From: an uncultured Collinsella sp.
GTDB taxonomy: Bacteria; Actinomycetota; Coriobacteriia; Coriobacteriales; Coriobacteriaceae
Length of the DNA stretch: 47,877 nt
Assembly: GCA_900550195.1 (NCBI GenBank)
Contig: URRB01000019.1
Coordinates: forward strand, 1 to 47,877
Direction of reading: 5' to 3'
Part shown: piece after piece, positions 33,834-41,948 of the stretch
How positions within the stretch are numbered: the first letter of the stretch is position 1
Layout of the letters: each line of letters opens with the position of its first letter
Made by a program: the position numbers and the translations under genes
Notes under the pieces: model-generated
Told to the model about the DNA's origin: nothing
What the model saw: the letters and a program-made list of their open reading frames with translations, nothing else
The model's database searches: none

Positions 33834-34538
33834 ATGGCAATCAAGGTGTTCGCTGACGGTGCAAACCTCGAGGGCATGCTCGACATGTACGAGAACGGCA
33901 ACGTTCAGGGTTTCACGACCAACCCGTCCCTTATGAAGAAGGGCGGCGTGACGGATTACCGCGCGTTTGCCAAGGAGGTCCTAGCCCACATCACCGATGT
34001 GTCCGTGTCGTTTGAGGTCTTTGCCGATGACGTCGAGACCATGGAGGTCGAGGCCCGCGAGATTGCTACCTGGGCCGAGAACGTCTACGTCAAGATTCCG
34101 TGCGTGACCACCAAGGGCGAGTCCACCGCCGAGTTGGTGCGCAAGCTTTCGGCCGACGGCATCAAGGTCAATGTCACCACCATCTTTACGCCCGAGCAGG
34201 TCGACGAGATGGTCGAGACCGTTGACGCCGAGACCCCGTCCATCATTTCGCTCTTTGCCGGCCGTATCGCCGATACCGGCGTCGACCCCATTCCGTTTAT
34301 GACGGAGTCGGTCGAGAAGGCCGCCGCCAAGCCCAACTGCGAGGTTCTGTGGGCGTCCACGCGCGAGCTCATCAATATCTACCAGGCGGAGGCCTGCGGC
34401 TGCCAGATCATCACGGTGCCCAACAGCATCCTGGCCAAGCGCAAGAACATCGGCCGCGACCCGTACGAGGTCTCGCTCGACACCGTCCGCGGCTTTGCCA
34501 AGGACATCGCCTCGCTCGGCTTCCATATCCTGCCGTAA
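33834..34538 (+). CDS. Second short transaldolase / F6P aldolase paralogue
   Basis: 234 residues, closely similar to the protein at 30528 throughout, with FTTNPSLM and YVKIP (Schiff-base Lys about 87) conserved. It differs mainly in the middle and lacks the two final Glu residues. The ATG at 33834 has AAAGGA and CAGG upstream; the earlier in-frame ATG at 33810 is less likely. It has its own upstream region and follows a terminator, so it is controlled separately from the PTS operon. Confidence 0.9.
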   Translation: MAIKVFADGANLEGMLDMYENGNVQGFTTNPSLMKKGGVTDYRAFAKEVLAHITDVSVSFEVFADDVETMEVEAREIATWAENVYVKIPCVTTKGESTAELVRKLSADGIKVNVTTIFTPEQVDEMVETVDAETPSIISLFAGRIADTGVDPIPFMTESVEKAAAKPNCEVLWASTRELINIYQAEACGCQIITVPNSILAKRKNIGRDPYEVSLDTVRGFAKDIASLGFHILP

Positions 34539-34691
34539 CGCGAACACCGACTGTGTCGTGGGCTGTTCGCCCCGGCCTTTCCTTTCCCTATCGCTCACGC
34601 GCTTTGCGAGGGTCGCGCTAGGCAAAGGAAAGGCCGGGGCTGCCGACACGGGCTCGCTGGCAAGTTGGTACTTGGCTTCCATATCCTGCCG
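34518..34691. repeat. Palindromic insert flanked by an 18-bp duplication
   Basis: GGCTTCCATATCCTGCCG, the last codons of the transaldolase, occurs at 34518-34535 and again at 34674-34691. Between the copies lies an element with long inverted arms: CCCCGGCCTTTCCTTT (34570-34585) against AAAGGAAAGGCCGGGG (34624-34639), with outer GTGTCG (34553-34558) against CGACAC (34644-34649). This may be a small non-autonomous element or a local duplication. The rest of 34539-34920 holds a small GGTAAA/TTTACC hairpin and a strong terminator but no gene. Confidence 0.6.
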
Positions 34692-34775
34692 CAGGCAAAG
34701 GTACCCCCTTTAGCGACGTGCAAAATTGAGAGTATTCAGCAGGGTAAAGGCTTTTACCAGTTGATTGAAGCACGG

Positions 34776-34823
34776 AACAGCCCCCGTTTTGGCTCTGGTG
34801 GCGCCAAAACGGGGGCTGTTTTT
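34776..34823. terminator. Strong bidirectional terminator
   Basis: AACAGCCCCCGTTTTGGC pairs with GCCAAAACGGGGGCTGTT, an 18-bp stem followed by T's, between the transaldolase gene and the converging Tex gene. Confidence 0.9.
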
Positions 34824-34920
34824 GACTTTATCGTCTCTGCGGGGGCGTCCGGAACAGCGGAATTTGCAGAATACTCGCGATTTTGCACATCGCTACCGGG
34901 GGAACCCTTGCTTTAGGCGT

Positions 34921-37068
34921 TTACTTGCCCTGCACCATAGTGAGGGAGATCTTTTTGCGGTCGCGGTCGACCTTCTCCACCCATACCTTGACCGTGTCGC
35001 CGACGCGCACCACGTCGCTCGGGTGCTTGACGAAGTGGTTGGCCAGCTTGGAGACGTGCACGAGGCCGTCCTGGTGCACGCCTACGTCGACAAAGGCGCC
35101 AAAGTCGACGACGTTGCGCACCGTGCCCTTGAGTTCCATACCGGGCTTCAGGTCGTCGATAGAAAGCGCCGAGCGACTAAAGACCACCTCGGGCGCGTCG
35201 TCGCGCGGGTCGCGGCCGGGCTTCTTGAGCTCGTTGACGATGTCAATGAGCGTCAGAGTGCCACAGTCCAGGTCGCTTGCCAGTGCCGAGATGCTGCCCA
35301 GGCGGCGCTCGATATCGGGCACGCCCCCGCGGCCGAGCTCGCTGGCCGCCACGCCAGCGCGCTCCAGGACGGACGTGGCCACCTCGTAGCTCTCGGGGTG
35401 GACGCTCGTGGCGTCGAGCGGATTCTTGCCGCCGCTGATGCGCAGGAAGCCCGCGGCGTTGAGATATGCCTTGGGTCCCAGCTTGGGGACCTTCTTGAGT
35501 TGGCGGCGATCGGTAAAGGCGCCGTTTTCCTCGCGGTATGCCACGATGTTCTTGGCCACGCTCGGCGTGATGCCCGACACGTAGCCCAGCACACTCGCGC
35601 TTGCGGTGTTCACGTCGACGCCCACGCGGTTGACAACGTCCTCGACCACGTGGCCCAGGGTGCGCGAAAGCTCGGCCTGGTCAAGGTCGTGCTGGTACTG
35701 ACCCACGCCGATAGACTGGGGCGGGATCTTGACGAGCTCGGCCAGCGGGTCCTGCAGGCGGCGGCCCAGGCTCATGGCGCCGCGCACGGTGACGTCCAGG
35801 TCGGGATACTCTTGGCTCGCGAGCTCGGAGGCGGAGTACACCGACGCGCCGGCCTCGTTCACGATCGTATAGCGCAAGGATGGCGCCTGCTCGGCAATGA
35901 ACTCCGAGACGACTTCCTCGGTCTCGCGGCTGGCGGTGCCGTTGCCGATGACGATGGTGTTGACGCCGTCCTTTTTGACGAGGCGGGCGAGCTCGCGCTT
36001 GGTGCCGGCGACGTCGTGGCGCGGCTTGGTGGGGTAGACCACGCCGTGGTCGAGCAGCTTGCCGGTTTCGTCCATGACGGCGACCTTGCAGCCGGTGCGG
36101 TAGCCCGGGTCGAGCGCCAGCACGCGGGCGCCACGGACGGGGCGTGCCGAGAGCAGGCCCTCTAGATTCTTGGCAAAGACGTTGATGGCCTCGGTCTGGG
36201 CGCGGACGGTGAGCTTGGCGCGGGCCTCGCGCTCCAGCGAGGGAGCCATGAGGCGCTTGTAGCCGTCGGCGATGGCGGCGTCAAAGACGGGGGCGAAGAC
36301 GCCTTGGCGGCGGGGCCAGCGGTTGCCGAGGCGCGCCGTGGTGGCGGCGCCGTCGACGTTCACGCGCACGCGGAGCTTGCCCTCGCGCTCGCCGCGGTCG
36401 ATAGCCAGCACGCGGTGGTTGGGGATGCGGCGCAGCGGCTCGTCATAGCTGTAGTAAGGCTCGTAGGGAGTCTTCTCGGCGGGATCGGTGGCCTCGACGA
36501 CGATGTCGGCGGTGTTTTGTGTAAAGGCGCGCAGGTCGGCGACGTTCTCGGGGTCTTCGGCTACGGTTTCCGCCACGATGTCGGCGGCACCGGCGAGCGC
36601 CTTCTCGGGCGTGTCGAAGCCCGCCTCTTCGTTAACGTAGGCCGCGGCGGCGTCGAGTGCGCTGCCCTTGGCCGACGCCTGCACGATGATCATATTGGCG
36701 AGCGGCTCCAGGCCGGCCTCGCGAGCCCTCTGCGCGCGGGTCATGCGCTTTTTGCGGTAGGGCTTGTAGAGGTCCTCGACGCGCTGGAGCTGCGTGGCCT
36801 CGCGAATTTGCTGCTCGAGCTCGGGCGTGAGCTTGCCCTGGGAGTCGATGAGCAGGATGACGTCCTCTTTGCGCTGCTCAAGGTTGCGCAGGTAGGACAG
36901 GCGTTCGTCGAGCGCGCGCAGGGCGACGTCGTCCATGCCGCCCGTGGCTTCCTTGCGGTAGCGCGAGATGAAGGGGATGGTGTTGCCCTCGTCGATGAGC
37001 TTGACGGCCGCCTCGACGTTGACGGCCTTAAGATTGAGCTCGCGGGCGAGCTGGGCGATAAGATCCAT
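34921..37068 (-). CDS. tex: Tex-family RNA-binding transcription accessory protein
   Basis: 715 residues. The N-terminal part (TIPFISRYRKEATGGMDD about 29-46) and the YqgF-like domain (VLALDPGYRTGCKVAVMD) are standard for Tex. A helix-hairpin-helix region (GITPSVAKNIVAYREENGAF) follows. The C-terminal S1 domain (about 638-712) contains GTVRNVVDFGAFVDVGVHQDGLVH. The ATG at 37068 has AAGGAG upstream on the minus strand; longer open frames toward 37155 lack a ribosome site. Tex binds nucleic acid and affects transcription and ribosome-related gene expression. It is monocistronic here. Confidence 0.95.
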   Translation of the reverse strand: MDLIAQLARELNLKAVNVEAAVKLIDEGNTIPFISRYRKEATGGMDDVALRALDERLSYLRNLEQRKEDVILLIDSQGKLTPELEQQIREATQLQRVEDLYKPYRKKRMTRAQRAREAGLEPLANMIIVQASAKGSALDAAAAYVNEEAGFDTPEKALAGAADIVAETVAEDPENVADLRAFTQNTADIVVEATDPAEKTPYEPYYSYDEPLRRIPNHRVLAIDRGEREGKLRVRVNVDGAATTARLGNRWPRRQGVFAPVFDAAIADGYKRLMAPSLEREARAKLTVRAQTEAINVFAKNLEGLLSARPVRGARVLALDPGYRTGCKVAVMDETGKLLDHGVVYPTKPRHDVAGTKRELARLVKKDGVNTIVIGNGTASRETEEVVSEFIAEQAPSLRYTIVNEAGASVYSASELASQEYPDLDVTVRGAMSLGRRLQDPLAELVKIPPQSIGVGQYQHDLDQAELSRTLGHVVEDVVNRVGVDVNTASASVLGYVSGITPSVAKNIVAYREENGAFTDRRQLKKVPKLGPKAYLNAAGFLRISGGKNPLDATSVHPESYEVATSVLERAGVAASELGRGGVPDIERRLGSISALASDLDCGTLTLIDIVNELKKPGRDPRDDAPEVVFSRSALSIDDLKPGMELKGTVRNVVDFGAFVDVGVHQDGLVHVSKLANHFVKHPSDVVRVGDTVKVWVEKVDRDRKKISLTMVQGK

Positions 37069-37161
37069 GGGACTCCTTGCGTTTAAGGTGCGTTTGCAGC
37101 ACAGGGCTACCAAGGATACCACCCGCCCCAAAAGACTGTTTTGAGGCCGCGCCATGAAAAC

Positions 37162-37299
37162 GGCCTATCTACTACGTTTGAACCGCATGGGTCGACCATA
37201 CCTGGTTTTTCCGAAAATACGCAACCCGTCTATCTGCGGTTTTGATTTTACGAAATTCGGCATGGTTGAGGGTAATCGGTTAAACGTAGTAGATAGGCC
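37162..37299. repeat. Inverted repeat with CTATCTACTACGTTT arms
   Basis: GGCCTATCTACTACGTTT plus GAACCG (37162-37185) pairs with 37277-37299, with a single bulged G. The interior also has CCGAA/TTCGG pairing. The 138-bp element sits upstream of tex and is not part of any gene. It may be a small mobile palindrome or a structured RNA. The remainder of 37069-37478 contains only a terminator. Confidence 0.55.
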
Positions 37300-37374
37300 C
37301 ATTTCGTGGCGAACGAATCGAACGGAGGTGCAAAATGGCCCCCGCTTTAGAAAATCGTCGGCGAAGTACCAAAA

Positions 37375-37408
37375 AGCCCCGCGGGCAGGAGGCTGCTCGC
37401 GGGGCAAA
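37375..37408 (-). terminator. Intrinsic terminator for the dehydrogenase operon
   Basis: GCCCCGCGGGCAG and CTGCTCGCGGGGC form the stem; read on the minus strand it is followed by TTTTT. It lies about 70 bp after the stop of the Gfo/Idh gene at 37479. Confidence 0.8.
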
Positions 37409-37478
37409 GAAGAGGGGCTTGTTGGTGGCGGACCGAAGGTTTCGGCATGGGGTTTCTGCCGCGGCCCGCCCTAAAGCA

Positions 37479-38519
37479 TTACAGCTCGACGAGCTGGCCG
37501 GTCTCGGCGGCCTCCTTGATGGCGTTGAGAAGCGTGAGCGTCTTGACGTTGTCGGCGGGGGTCACGACGGGCTCGACCTCACGGCGGACAACCTTCACAA
37601 AGTGCTTGAGCTGCATCTTGTGCGGCAGCGCCGGGTCCACGGCCGGAATCTCCATCTGCAGCGGCTTGTGCCAGTTGGAGGCGCCGTCGTAGGAGAACTG
37701 GTGCAGGCGGGGTAGCGACAGAGCGCCCTTGGTACCGCCAATGAAGTAGGCGTCGGCGTCGAAGGGACGGTACTGCGGGTCCTCGCGAGCGGTCGCCTCC
37801 CAGTTCCAGGGGCTGGCGGTGGCGTCGGAGATGGTCATGCTCGCGAGCGCGCCGTCGGCAAAACGGACGTTGACCACGGCGGAGTCCTCGGTCTCAAAAC
37901 CGCGGGCGGCGCTGGACTGCATGCCCTGGACGGCAACGGGCTCGCCCAGCAGGTAGCGGAGCAGGTCGACGTCGTGCACCAGGTTGACCAGGATCGGGCC
38001 GGCACCCTTCTTGCGGCGCCACTCGACATCGAAGTACTCGTCGTTCTTATAGATCATGTAGTGGAAGCTCGACACGGTGAGCTTGCCCAGCTCGCCGGAC
38101 TCGATGATCTCCTTGGCCTTGTTGACGAAGGGGTTGTGGCGACGGTGCTGACCCACGAGCACGGGCACGCCGGCGGTCTCGGCCTCGGCGGCGAAGGCCT
38201 GGGCATCCTCGAGGTCGTTGGAGATCGGCTTTTCGACCAGCGGCACGATGTTGCGCTTGACGGCCTCGCGGGCAACGCCCAGGTGCAGGTCGTTGGGCGT
38301 GGCGATGATGACGGCCTCGGGCTTGACCTCGTCCATCATCTGGGCGGGATCGGTAAAGAACGGCACGCCGGCGGCCTCGGCCGTGGCGCGGGCGCCCTCA
38401 AAGGCGTCGGCGATGGCGACGAGCTCGGCCTCGGGCTCCTCGGTAACAAAGCGGATGTGGTTGCGGCCCATGGCGCCGGCGCCGATAACGGCAATGCGGA
38501 CGGGGTTGAGCTCAGACAT
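37479..38519 (-). CDS. Gfo/Idh/MocA-family NAD(P)-dependent dehydrogenase
   Basis: 346 residues. The Rossmann motif is VIGAGAMGRNH (11-21) and EKPIS (96-100) holds the catalytic Lys97 motif of the family. The C-terminal domain has VDLLRYLLG and FIGGTKGALSLPR. These enzymes oxidise sugars, inositols or related polyols. It is the last gene of a three-gene minus-strand operon with a transporter and an SDR enzyme. AAGGAG precedes the ATG at 38519. The substrate is probably shared with the SDR enzyme but is not identifiable. Confidence 0.92.
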   Translation of the reverse strand: MSELNPVRIAVIGAGAMGRNHIRFVTEEPEAELVAIADAFEGARATAEAAGVPFFTDPAQMMDEVKPEAVIIATPNDLHLGVAREAVKRNIVPLVEKPISNDLEDAQAFAAEAETAGVPVLVGQHRRHNPFVNKAKEIIESGELGKLTVSSFHYMIYKNDEYFDVEWRRKKGAGPILVNLVHDVDLLRYLLGEPVAVQGMQSSAARGFETEDSAVVNVRFADGALASMTISDATASPWNWEATAREDPQYRPFDADAYFIGGTKGALSLPRLHQFSYDGASNWHKPLQMEIPAVDPALPHKMQLKHFVKVVRREVEPVVTPADNVKTLTLLNAIKEAAETGQLVEL

Positions 38520-38549
38520 TTCGACTCCTTAATGCTGGTGGCTGGTAGA

Positions 38550-38580
38550 ATGCGACAAAGGGACAGTCCCTTTGCCGCAT
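38550..38580. repeat. Intergenic hairpin of the GGGAC-GTCCC family
   Basis: ATGCGACAAAGGGA and TCCCTTTGCCGCAT form a hairpin between the MFS and Gfo/Idh genes. The core AAAGGGACAGTCCCTTT is shared with 20871-20897 and 23353-23390. Inside an operon it could lower expression of the last gene. Confidence 0.65.
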
Positions 38581-38588
38581 CGGTAAAA

Positions 38589-39845
38589 CTAGGCGGACTT
38601 CTTCTTGCTGTCGGAGACCATCATGTAGACGGTGAGCACGACGGCGATGGCGGCGATCACGATGGCGCCGTAGAAGGACTGCTGGTAGGCGGCGCTGCCG
38701 GCCTCGGCGTGATACAGCACGGCAGTGATGGGCTGGCTGATCCAGGTAGAGGCGGCGTAGCCCAAGAACATGATGCCGTAGTTGACGCCGATGTTGCTGG
38801 TACCGAAGGCGCCACCGGTGAGCGGCGGGTAGATGACGAGCAGGGCGCCAAAGCTAAAGCCGAGCAGGGCGAGCGCCACAAAGAACATGCTCTGCGTAAA
38901 ACTCATCGACATGATGACGAGTGCGATGATGGTGACGACAAGGCTGATGAGCAGCGACTTATAGGCGCCGAGCTTGTCGATGATCTGGCCAAAGGACAGA
39001 CGGCCAACCAGGTTGGCGCAGGTGTTGGCGGAGACCACCACGCCGCCGAGGGCGACGGCCGCGGCGCTCGTGGGGTCGGCGAAGAGCTGGACGGCGGCGA
39101 TGGAGGCAACCTTGCCCACGAGCAGGGTGCCCGCGGTGGCGGCAAAGGCGAAGGTGACGATGAGGACCCAGAAGCGCGGGGTCTTGACCATCTCGCCCGG
39201 GGTGAGGTCACCGAAGGTGCCGGCATGTGCGCCACCCTTGGGGGCCTCGAAGCCCTCGGGCAGCCAACCGGCCTCGGGGGCCTTCAGGAACAGGGCGGAG
39301 GCGGCGATCATCACAAAGAAGATGACGCCGAGCGCCTTAAGGGCGCCAAAGATGCCCAGGCTCGGGATGAGCAGCGAGGCGAGCACCGGGGACAGCACGG
39401 CGGGACCGGCGGTCGAAGCGGCCAGGGTGATGCCGGAGGCGAGACCCTTCTTGTCGATGAACCACTTTTGACCGGTGGTGAGCGCGGGGTTGTAGCCCAG
39501 GCCGTTGCCGATGGCGGCGACGAGCGAGAACCACAGGTAGAACTGCCACGGCTCGGTGACGGTGCCGGACATGAACCAGCCCAGGCCGTAGCACACGGCG
39601 GCGGCGATCACGACGTTACGCGGGCCGATCTTATCGGAGATACGGCCGGCGAAGATGCCCGTCACAGCCATGATGGTCTGAAAGACCGGGAAGGCCCAGG
39701 TAAGAGCGCTGGACCACTCGGGGTAGACGGCGAGCAGGTTCTTGCTCACGACGGAATACAGCGCGATGGAGCTGATGAAGAACATGGTGACGCACGCGGC
39801 GGAAAGCACGACGGCGCGACCCTTGTTGGAGTTGGTGGAAGCCAT
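38589..39845 (-). CDS. MFS transporter, oxalate/formate-antiporter (OFA) type
   Basis: 418 residues with 12 predicted helices. GRISDKIGPRNVV (about 67-79) is the cytoplasmic loop 2-3 motif and GNGLGYNPALTTGQKWFIDKKGLASGI is typical of OFA-family carriers (oxalate/formate, L-lactate). In this operon it most likely imports the substrate of the two dehydrogenases, a small organic acid or sugar acid. The C-terminus is Lys-rich. It lies 66 bp downstream of the SDR gene. Confidence 0.9.
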   Translation of the reverse strand: MASTNSNKGRAVVLSAACVTMFFISSIALYSVVSKNLLAVYPEWSSALTWAFPVFQTIMAVTGIFAGRISDKIGPRNVVIAAAVCYGLGWFMSGTVTEPWQFYLWFSLVAAIGNGLGYNPALTTGQKWFIDKKGLASGITLAASTAGPAVLSPVLASLLIPSLGIFGALKALGVIFFVMIAASALFLKAPEAGWLPEGFEAPKGGAHAGTFGDLTPGEMVKTPRFWVLIVTFAFAATAGTLLVGKVASIAAVQLFADPTSAAAVALGGVVVSANTCANLVGRLSFGQIIDKLGAYKSLLISLVVTIIALVIMSMSFTQSMFFVALALLGFSFGALLVIYPPLTGGAFGTSNIGVNYGIMFLGYAASTWISQPITAVLYHAEAGSAAYQQSFYGAIVIAAIAVVLTVYMMVSDSKKKSA

Positions 39846-39911
39846 TGGACTCTTTCTAATCGATACGGGGGAGGAACAGGCGTGTCCGCGGGTCCTCCCT
39901 GTCGGGTTGGT

Positions 39912-40793
39912 TTACTGGTCAGTCGGCTTTGCGACGCCGGACTCATCGGACCAGAGCTCGACGCCCTTGTTCTTAAGGTAGTTGTCGGCATATGCGCGAC
40001 GGCCGCCGGGCTTGGCGGTGAGGTCGCCCATCATGTTGGAGAAGCCGCCGTCGACCTTGATGGCGTCGCCGGTGGTAAAGTCCGAGCGCTTGGACGCCAG
40101 GAACATGACGGCGTTGGCGATATCGCTAACCTCGCCGATGCGACGCGTGGCGATCAGACGGCTGCGGCTCTTCTCGACCTCGGGGTCGGCGTAGAAGTTG
40201 GCCGACATCGGGGTCTTAACGAAGCAGGGCTCGACGCAGTTGGAGCGCACGCCGTAGGGGCCCCACTCGGCAGCCAGCATCTTGGACATCATGTTGACGC
40301 CCGCCTTGGTGGAGCTGTACACGCCCGAGAACGTCTCGGGGGAGTGGCTGGCAACGGTCGAGATGTGCACCAGGCGACCCTGGCCGGCCTTGATCATTTC
40401 GCGACCAAAGCGCTGCGAGGTGATGAAGTAGCCGGTGAGGTTGACGTTGAGCACCTGCTCCCAGTCGCTCAGCGGCAGGTCCTCCATGGCGGCGAAGCGC
40501 AGGATGCCGGCGGTGTTGACGAGGACGTCGACGCGGCCGAAGTCGGTGATGGTGGCGTCGACGGCGGCCTGAACCTCGGCCTCATCGGTGGCGTTCATCT
40601 TGTAACCCTCGGCGTGGATGCCAAACTCGGCGGCGAGGTCGGCGGCTGCGGCCTTGACCTTTTCCTCGTCCAGGTCGAGCAGGACGACGTTGGCGCCGTT
40701 GCGGGCGAACTCGCGGCAAATCTCGACGCCCATACCGCCGAGTGCGCCGGTCACGGCGCAGACATCGCCCTCGAGCTTAAGCCAGTTGCTCAT
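39912..40793 (-). CDS. Short-chain dehydrogenase/reductase
   Basis: 293 residues. TGALGGMG (15-22) binds the cofactor and LVNTAG follows (90-95). The catalytic set is Ser145, Tyr159 and Lys163 (YSSTK). Asp at the end of the second strand (LLDLD) suggests NAD rather than NADP preference. A C-terminal extension of about 40 residues (after VDGGFSNMMGD) is unusual for the classical family of ~250 residues and ends in a charged tail. It is the first gene of the operon, divergent from the LysR gene. Confidence 0.92.
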   Translation of the reverse strand: MSNWLKLEGDVCAVTGALGGMGVEICREFARNGANVVLLDLDEEKVKAAAADLAAEFGIHAEGYKMNATDEAEVQAAVDATITDFGRVDVLVNTAGILRFAAMEDLPLSDWEQVLNVNLTGYFITSQRFGREMIKAGQGRLVHISTVASHSPETFSGVYSSTKAGVNMMSKMLAAEWGPYGVRSNCVEPCFVKTPMSANFYADPEVEKSRSRLIATRRIGEVSDIANAVMFLASKRSDFTTGDAIKVDGGFSNMMGDLTAKPGGRRAYADNYLKNKGVELWSDESGVAKPTDQ

Positions 40794-41026
40794 AGGAACT
40801 TCCCTTCTTGTGCCTCCCGGTGGGCCGTTCCCATTAATCGACCCACGTGGTTTTCGCAGGTTATCGTATGCTTTGCATTTGCGCAGGTGAATTGCATATT
40901 TGTTAGAATAGTATTAACCGTAGGTTTACACTGTGTGATGCAGTTTTTTCTCAATTGAGCGCGTGACCTGCCAAAACGACCCCCTTCGGCAGTTCATTGC
41001 CATGCGTCTGGAAACGGGAGATTGAC
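40794..41026. promoter_or_regulatory. Divergent control region between SDR operon and LysR gene
   Basis: A 233-bp AT-rich spacer with TTGCATATTTGTTAGAATAG at about 40892-40911, where TAGAAT may be the -10 box toward the LysR gene. LysR regulators usually bind such divergent regions, so this should hold the operator. The boxes are not clear enough to place exactly. Confidence 0.4.
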
Positions 41027-41905
41027 GTGTACGATCGACGACTCGAGGCCATATCGGCCGCCGCGGAGCTGGGAAGCTTCTCACGTGCGGCGGCAAAATT
41101 GCGCGTGTCGACCCCGGCGCTCGTCAAACAGGTGTCGGGTTTCGAGGCCGAGTTTGGCATCACGTTGTTCGAGCGCTCGCATTCGGGTGTTAAGGTGACG
41201 CCGGCGGGCGCTCTGCTGGTGGACGACGCGCGCTCGATCATGCGGCAGTCCGAGGACGCGCTGCGCCGCGCCCGACGCGCGGCGGGCGATGGCGGTGCTG
41301 TGCATCTGGGTGTGTCGATGATGTGCCCGGGGCGCCAAACGCTGTCGATGTGGTCGGGCGTACACGAGCTGGAACCGTCGCTGCGATTTGAGATCGTGCC
41401 GGTAAGCGACCTCTATGACGAGCGCGAGACCGTCATGCGCAGCCTCGGTCGTGAGGTCGATGTGGTGCAGTCGAGTTTTTCGACCCCGCGCTGGGGTGAC
41501 GCCTGCCAAAAGCTCCGCATTGTCAACGTGCCGTTTTATATCGACCTGCCGCGCACGAGCCCGCTGGCGCGCAAGAATCGCATTACGGTCGCCGACTTGG
41601 AGGGTATGCGTCTGCGCGTGCTCCGCCACGGCAACGACGCTATGGACAGCCTGCGTATCGATCTGTTGGCCGACGGCGGCGTAGACGTGATCGACGTGGA
41701 CAGCTTTGACTTTGCGCTCTTTAACGAGGCAGAGGAAAAGGGCGACGCGGTGCTCACCTGCGGCGCATGGTCGGGGGTGCACCCGGCCTTTGTGGGCGTG
41801 CCGTTCCTGTGCGGGCGAGAGGTGCCGGTCTTTTTGCACTATCCGCTCGAGCCCACCCTCCAAGTACAAAAATTCGTCAACGCCATGGCACAACTTCTCA
41901 AATAG
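41027..41905 (+). CDS. LysR-family transcriptional regulator
   Basis: 292 residues. The N-terminal winged helix (about 1-60) includes LEAISAAAELGSFSRAAAKLRVSTPALVKQV and FGITLFERSHSGVKVTPAG-type sequence, followed by a periplasmic-binding-like effector domain. The GTG at 41027 has CGGGAG 7 bp upstream; an earlier TTG lacks support. It diverges from the SDR-MFS-Gfo/Idh operon and probably activates it in response to its substrate. Confidence 0.93.
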   Translation: MYDRRLEAISAAAELGSFSRAAAKLRVSTPALVKQVSGFEAEFGITLFERSHSGVKVTPAGALLVDDARSIMRQSEDALRRARRAAGDGGAVHLGVSMMCPGRQTLSMWSGVHELEPSLRFEIVPVSDLYDERETVMRSLGREVDVVQSSFSTPRWGDACQKLRIVNVPFYIDLPRTSPLARKNRITVADLEGMRLRVLRHGNDAMDSLRIDLLADGGVDVIDVDSFDFALFNEAEEKGDAVLTCGAWSGVHPAFVGVPFLCGREVPVFLHYPLEPTLQVQKFVNAMAQLLK

Positions 41906-41948
41906 CCAAAAGAGTCCCGTCCCAAATTAGCTACCCTTTGCTACGGGT

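Noticed and set aside
37974..40958. 994-residue plus-strand open frame opposite the dehydrogenase operon
   Set aside because: Gly/His/Asp-rich shadow spanning three well-supported genes and their spacers.
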